DNA of 25,708 nt from Muribaculaceae bacterium (lineage in GTDB: Bacteria; Pseudomonadota; Alphaproteobacteria; Rs-D84). The stretch is from the NCBI GenBank assembly GCA_023665245.1, contig JAMPEH010000019.1:1-25708 (forward strand), written 5' to 3'. The position numbers and the translations under genes are program-made. The notes beneath the pieces were generated by a model. The model had not been told where the DNA came from and made no database searches. It saw only the letters and a list, made by a program, of their open reading frames with translations. Positions 22,490-25,708 of this stretch are shown here, one piece after another. Numbering within the stretch: the first letter of the stretch is position 1; each line of letters begins with the position of its first letter.

Positions 22490-24095
22490 AGGTAATACAA
22501 AGATAGAATTGACAGATGTACATACAGGCAATACGGAAGTATTCGAGGATACCAACATGTTCACCAACGGACTGAAATATGTGGTGAATGGTTTAAACCA
22601 GTTTTATTCAACACTTCAATATGCACAAAGTACCAACAATAGGTACAACTTATTTCCCATTATTGAAAATTTGCTAGGTGGAATAATGCTGTTTAGCAAT
22701 ACTTTAGAAGAAAATGTTGAAAACATTTATCCACCGACAAAAAATAATAAAATGATTGGGTGTGCTAACATGTCCATGAATGATGTCCCTGAATTAACGG
22801 ACAGGGGAAGCTTCAATGAAAATGAGTCGGGTATGAATGCCGATGGAAGCTATACATTTGTATGGGACTTTACGACCACGCAGGCAAATGGAAGTATAGC
22901 AAGCCTTGCACTTGTACCAAACTGTGCAGGCATAAATGGTATTAATTTAAAAAACATAACTAAGTCACACGGATTACAATTGGAAAGACTTGAAAAAAAC
23001 ATTGTAACAGGACCATATTCACAACAAATGGTGGTTCACAATCCTGATTACCAGGTAACAACATATGAAAAATGGATAGAATGTCTGGAAAAACAAAAAA
23101 AAGAAAACGAGGAGACAATAGGCATATCCCTTGGAAATTCCTCCTGGAATACAAGATTTTGGGCAAATCAAATTATAAAAGAGATTGATTTTGATGCAGG
23201 AAAAATTTATTGTGCACACATTGAAGACATAAATGGAAACTATGTGTTATTTACTTATGATATAGATTTCTCCACTATGTCTATTGGATTATATGAACAC
23301 CGTTATGAGATGACAGGAATTTCAAATGTAAGAAGCATGATTCTTACATCCGCAAATCAGGGATTTTTCGGAACTTGTGTTCCGTTTTCAGGATACTATC
23401 AGATTAAAATATTAAAAATCAGTAATGACGAGTATGTTGTGACAGCTGTTACATCATCAGTTGAACCACGTTCGGCTGAAACCGAGCAGACAGGGGCATC
23501 AACACATTCAGTTATGTTTGTAAACATGTCAAGTAAAACAATTACGCAGCAGTTTACAAAAACATACCCGTGTTGGCTTGTCAATAACGGGAATAATGTA
23601 TCATATTTGCCGGATGAACGGAAAATTGTATTTGGTTGTAGAAAATATGATGATGAAGGGAATGCAGAATATTATCTGGCATTTGTTAATATTGATGATT
23701 TTAATGAAATATCTTATGCATATGGTCTTGAAAGAACACCAGATATATCAAGTGTCAATAAAAGGGCTGTTTTTGATGGGTATTATGTTGGAATTGATTA
23801 TGGTAATAATATGGTGCTGAACATGAATGATGAAATCAAAATAGATTTGATTGCGTGCAATGGACCGTTAGCAGAATATTATTATAACACCTATTATGAG
23901 ACAGCGTATATAAGGGATAAAGTTATAGTCGGGGAATTTGACATTTACAGTGGTTATAGTTATCCCTATGTTGCATTTAAAGAGGTGATGCTTGGGACTG
24001 TACTCATGACTATTAACAACCTTGAATCACAGGTTGAAAAAACAGCTGATAAAACAATGAAGATAACTTACACGGTAAGGGAAGTGGAGGAATGA
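22482..24095 (+). CDS. Putative tail fibre / receptor-binding protein (537 aa)
   Basis: ATG 22482 after GGAGGGG. The first about 170 residues hold a conserved-looking attachment region (ELTDVHTGNTEVFEDTNMF; TDRGSFNENESGMNADGSY; FVWDFTTTQANGSIASLAL). The remaining about 350 residues are Tyr/Asn/Ile-rich, with strands repeated every 40-50 residues, suggesting a beta-propeller or repeated beta-sheet. Last structural gene before lysis, so host receptor binding is the likely role. No enzymatic motif was recognised. Confidence 0.68.
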   Translation: MLKGNTKIELTDVHTGNTEVFEDTNMFTNGLKYVVNGLNQFYSTLQYAQSTNNRYNLFPIIENLLGGIMLFSNTLEENVENIYPPTKNNKMIGCANMSMNDVPELTDRGSFNENESGMNADGSYTFVWDFTTTQANGSIASLALVPNCAGINGINLKNITKSHGLQLERLEKNIVTGPYSQQMVVHNPDYQVTTYEKWIECLEKQKKENEETIGISLGNSSWNTRFWANQIIKEIDFDAGKIYCAHIEDINGNYVLFTYDIDFSTMSIGLYEHRYEMTGISNVRSMILTSANQGFFGTCVPFSGYYQIKILKISNDEYVVTAVTSSVEPRSAETEQTGASTHSVMFVNMSSKTITQQFTKTYPCWLVNNGNNVSYLPDERKIVFGCRKYDDEGNAEYYLAFVNIDDFNEISYAYGLERTPDISSVNKRAVFDGYYVGIDYGNNMVLNMNDEIKIDLIACNGPLAEYYYNTYYETAYIRDKVIVGEFDIYSGYSYPYVAFKEVMLGTVLMTINNLESQVEKTADKTMKITYTVREVEE

Positions 24096-24098
24096 GAC

Positions 24099-24521
24099 AT
24101 GAAAGTTAAATTGTGTACTATTTTTGGAACCTTGGGGGCATGCGTGGCATCGCTGTTTGGCGGTTGGGATGCAGGATTAAAAACATTGCTGCTGTTTATG
24201 GCACTTGATTTCGTGTCGGGGCTGGCAGTTGCGGGAGTATTCAAACGCAGTCCAAAGACAAACACGGGAGCACTTGAGAGCCGTGCGGGTTGGAAGGGGC
24301 TGTTCAGGAAAGCCATGACGCTTGTACTTGTGCTTGTGGCATACAGGCTTGACCTGATTGCAGGAACAAATTACATAAGGGATGCTGTTGTAATCGCATT
24401 TATAACAAATGAAACAATATCCATCGTGGAAAATGCGGGGCTTATGGGTTTGCCTGTTCCTGCTGCAATAAAAAATGCAATTGAAGTACTGAAAACAAAA
24501 AATGACAGTGAAAATGAGTAA
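24099..24521 (+). CDS. Phage holin (holin_4 family)
   Basis: ATG 24099 after GGAGGAATGAG. The 140 residues contain LGACVASLFGGWDAGLKTLLLFMALDFVSGL, the DFVSG segment and E-S-R-A-G-W-K-G-L-F-R-K, typical of holin family 4 / toxin secretion holins. Three to four membrane segments are visible, with a charged tail. It makes holes in the inner membrane at the end of the lytic cycle so that the endolysin downstream can reach the wall. Confidence 0.9.
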   Translation: MKVKLCTIFGTLGACVASLFGGWDAGLKTLLLFMALDFVSGLAVAGVFKRSPKTNTGALESRAGWKGLFRKAMTLVLVLVAYRLDLIAGTNYIRDAVVIAFITNETISIVENAGLMGLPVPAAIKNAIEVLKTKNDSENE

Positions 24522-24539
24522 ATACGGAGGAATGTTATT

Positions 24540-25469
24540 ATGAAGAAATTTGGAATTGATGTATCAGAATTTCAGGGAGTTATTGATTGGGAAAAGGCGA
24601 AGAAGGGAGGCGTGGAATTTGCAATACTCAGGTGTGGATTTGGACAAAATACCACAAAGCAGGATGATAAACAGTTTGCAAGGAATGCTTCAGAATGTGA
24701 AAGATTAGGTATTCCGTATGGTGTTTATTTGTATTCCTATGCAACTGATGTTATAAAAGCCAAGAGTGAAGCAGATCATGTCCTGAGGCTGATTAAAGGT
24801 AAAAAGCTGGTTTATCCTGTCTTTTATGATTTGGAAGACGCTGCTACGGCTAAATGTTCTAAAATAGTAATCGGGGATATGGCAGAAGTATTTTGCAATG
24901 CGGTATCAGACGCAGGGTATAAGGTGGGTATATATGCCAATACAAGCTGGTTTAACAATATACTCACTGACAGCAGATTTGACAAGTGGGACAAATGGGT
25001 TGCACAGTATTATAAGGAATGCCAGTATGGAAAACCGTACATAGGATGGCAGTATTCATCAACGACAAAGGTTGACGGTATAAGTACAAATTGCGATGCA
25101 AACTATTTTTACAAAGACTATGCGGAAGAAAAACAAACAGAGGCGGTTGGCGTATTAGAAGATGCTGGCATACATGAATTAGAAGTAAGGAAAGATACTG
25201 CCGCTATCGCAAAAGAGGTACTGTCAGGCAAATGGGGCAATGGAGCGGATAGAAAAGCACGTCTGACAAGGGCAGGATATGATTATGATGCAGTGCAGAC
25301 GGAGGTTAACAGATTACTGGCAAAAAACAATGTCAAGACCATTGATGAGCTTGCGAGGGAAGTCATTCAGGGCAAGTGGGGCAATGGAAAAGACAGAGTT
25401 GACCGCCTGACCAAAGCTGGCTATAATTACGATGAAGTACAAAAAAGAGTTAATACACTCTGTGGGTAA
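24540..25469 (+). CDS. GH25 endolysin with two CW_7 repeats
   Basis: ATG 24540 with ACGGAGG upstream. Residues about 3-195 are a GH25 muramidase: G-I-D-V-S-E-F-Q-G (Asp7), the catalytic D-L-E (Asp97, Glu99) and G-W-Q-Y-S. After a linker, two CW_7 repeats (about 218-258 and 264-306) each contain G-K-W-G-N-G, R-(L)-T-(R/K)-A-G-Y-(D/N)-Y-D. The CW_7 type binds peptidoglycan muropeptides. No signal peptide, so the holin releases it. Length 309 is normal. Confidence 0.94.
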   Translation: MKKFGIDVSEFQGVIDWEKAKKGGVEFAILRCGFGQNTTKQDDKQFARNASECERLGIPYGVYLYSYATDVIKAKSEADHVLRLIKGKKLVYPVFYDLEDAATAKCSKIVIGDMAEVFCNAVSDAGYKVGIYANTSWFNNILTDSRFDKWDKWVAQYYKECQYGKPYIGWQYSSTTKVDGISTNCDANYFYKDYAEEKQTEAVGVLEDAGIHELEVRKDTAAIAKEVLSGKWGNGADRKARLTRAGYDYDAVQTEVNRLLAKNNVKTIDELAREVIQGKWGNGKDRVDRLTKAGYNYDEVQKRVNTLCG

Positions 25470-25603
25470 AGATTGGTATTTAAAACCAGTTTAAAATGAT
25501 GTGATTAAATTACGGTTGGTAACGGGTTGGTAACAAAAAACTTAAGAAATGCCAGTAAATAAGCCATTTTTGATTTTCATTATTTAATACTTATTTAAGA
25601 ATT
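25470..25603. other. Prophage-host boundary DNA without a gene
   Basis: After the endolysin stop there is no coding frame of note. AT-rich DNA, an A/T-rich TTTAAAA repeat pair near 25479-25496, the tandem repeat described at 25514-25534 and a run around 25540-25580 follow. The right attachment site probably lies here, because the next gene looks like a host transporter. The exact core cannot be set without the left end. Confidence 0.5.
25514..25534. repeat. Tandem GGTTGGTAAC repeat, possible att arm site
   Basis: Two copies of GGTTGGTAAC (25514-25523 and 25525-25534) are offset by 11 bp, close to one helical turn. Direct repeats spaced like this near a prophage end are typical of integrase arm-type sites, though no integrase lies in the window to compare. 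Confidence 0.4.
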
Positions 25604-25633
25604 GTGTTAAGGGTTTCTTAACACTCTTTTTTT
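25604..25633 (+). terminator. Terminator before the host gene
   Basis: GTGTTAAG, a 5-base loop and CTTAACAC form an 8-bp stem followed by T-C-T7. It can end late phage transcription or act as an attenuator ahead of the following gene. Confidence 0.72.
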
Positions 25634-25664
25634 ATCATAAGGTTTAAAAGGAGAGGAGGATACC

Positions 25665-25708
25665 ATGAAAGAAATAGTTTTAAAAACAAAAGGTCTGACG
25701 AAGCGGTA
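25665..25708 (+). CDS. ABC transporter ATP-binding protein, N-terminus (partial)
   Basis: ATG 25665 after AAAAGGAGAGGAGG. Only 14 codons are seen, MKEIVLKTKGLTKR, and the next letters begin a Y codon. K-T-(K/x)-x-L-T-K-x-Y is the opening strand of bacitracin/lantibiotic-type ABC transporter ATPases. The Walker motifs lie beyond the window, so the family call rests on this start only. Probably a host gene next to the prophage. Confidence 0.65.
   Translation, partial: MKEIVLKTKGLTKR

Noticed and set aside
1..25708. CRISPR arrays or insertion sequences
   Set aside because: No regularly spaced direct repeats with unique spacers, no transposase frame and no terminal inverted repeats with target duplications were seen.

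Overview
The window is the right-hand part of an integrated siphovirus-type prophage in a low-G+C Firmicute. Clostridia, and most likely Lachnospiraceae, is an inference from the AT-rich codon usage, the gene order and the protein style; no host marker settles it. The last 44 bases start a probable host gene (ABC transporter ATPase), so the prophage right end lies between about 25,470 and 25,664. The integrase, main repressor and replication genes would lie left of base 1.

Bases 1-4,016 are early and accessory genes. They include the tail of a DNA methyltransferase, two ribbon-helix-helix (RHH) regulators that converge and overlap, a divergent control region with two matched 19-bp operators around a consensus promoter, a small protein and a Bro-N/KilAC antirepressor. 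This arrangement recalls the P22 ImmI (mnt/arc/ant) region. Next come a minus-strand single-pass membrane protein with its own operator-like promoter, a 5' remnant of a second methyltransferase, a Cys-rich protein, an unknown protein, a DUF5131 (phage Gp37/Gp68) protein and a Lar-type protein.

Bases about 3,980-5,990 look like an inserted, visibly more AT-rich cargo block. It holds a peptide deformylase homologue translationally overlapped with a two-TM protein of unknown fold, then a short promoter-to-terminator unit with almost no coding capacity. It is followed by gene-free DNA ending at the terminator in front of terS. This is the best candidate for an undescribed system in the window.

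Bases 6,070-12,763 are DNA packaging and head genes: TerS, TerL, portal, minor capsid/MuF-type protein and scaffold. The minor capsid protein carries a C-terminal JAMM/MPN-like domain and overlaps a small acidic protein (possible immunity protein). A self-contained Cys-rich KTR gene with its own promoter and terminator, and a tRNA-like sequence, sit between it and the scaffold.

Bases 12,770-24,095 are the major capsid protein, connectors, tail terminator, tail tube, chaperones, tape measure and baseplate/fibre genes, tightly packed and all on the plus strand. Bases 24,099-25,469 are a lysis pair, holin plus GH25 endolysin with two CW_7 repeats. A tandem 10-bp repeat and a terminator lie in the boundary DNA before the host gene. 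All positions, motifs and start choices were read by eye; no database search was possible.
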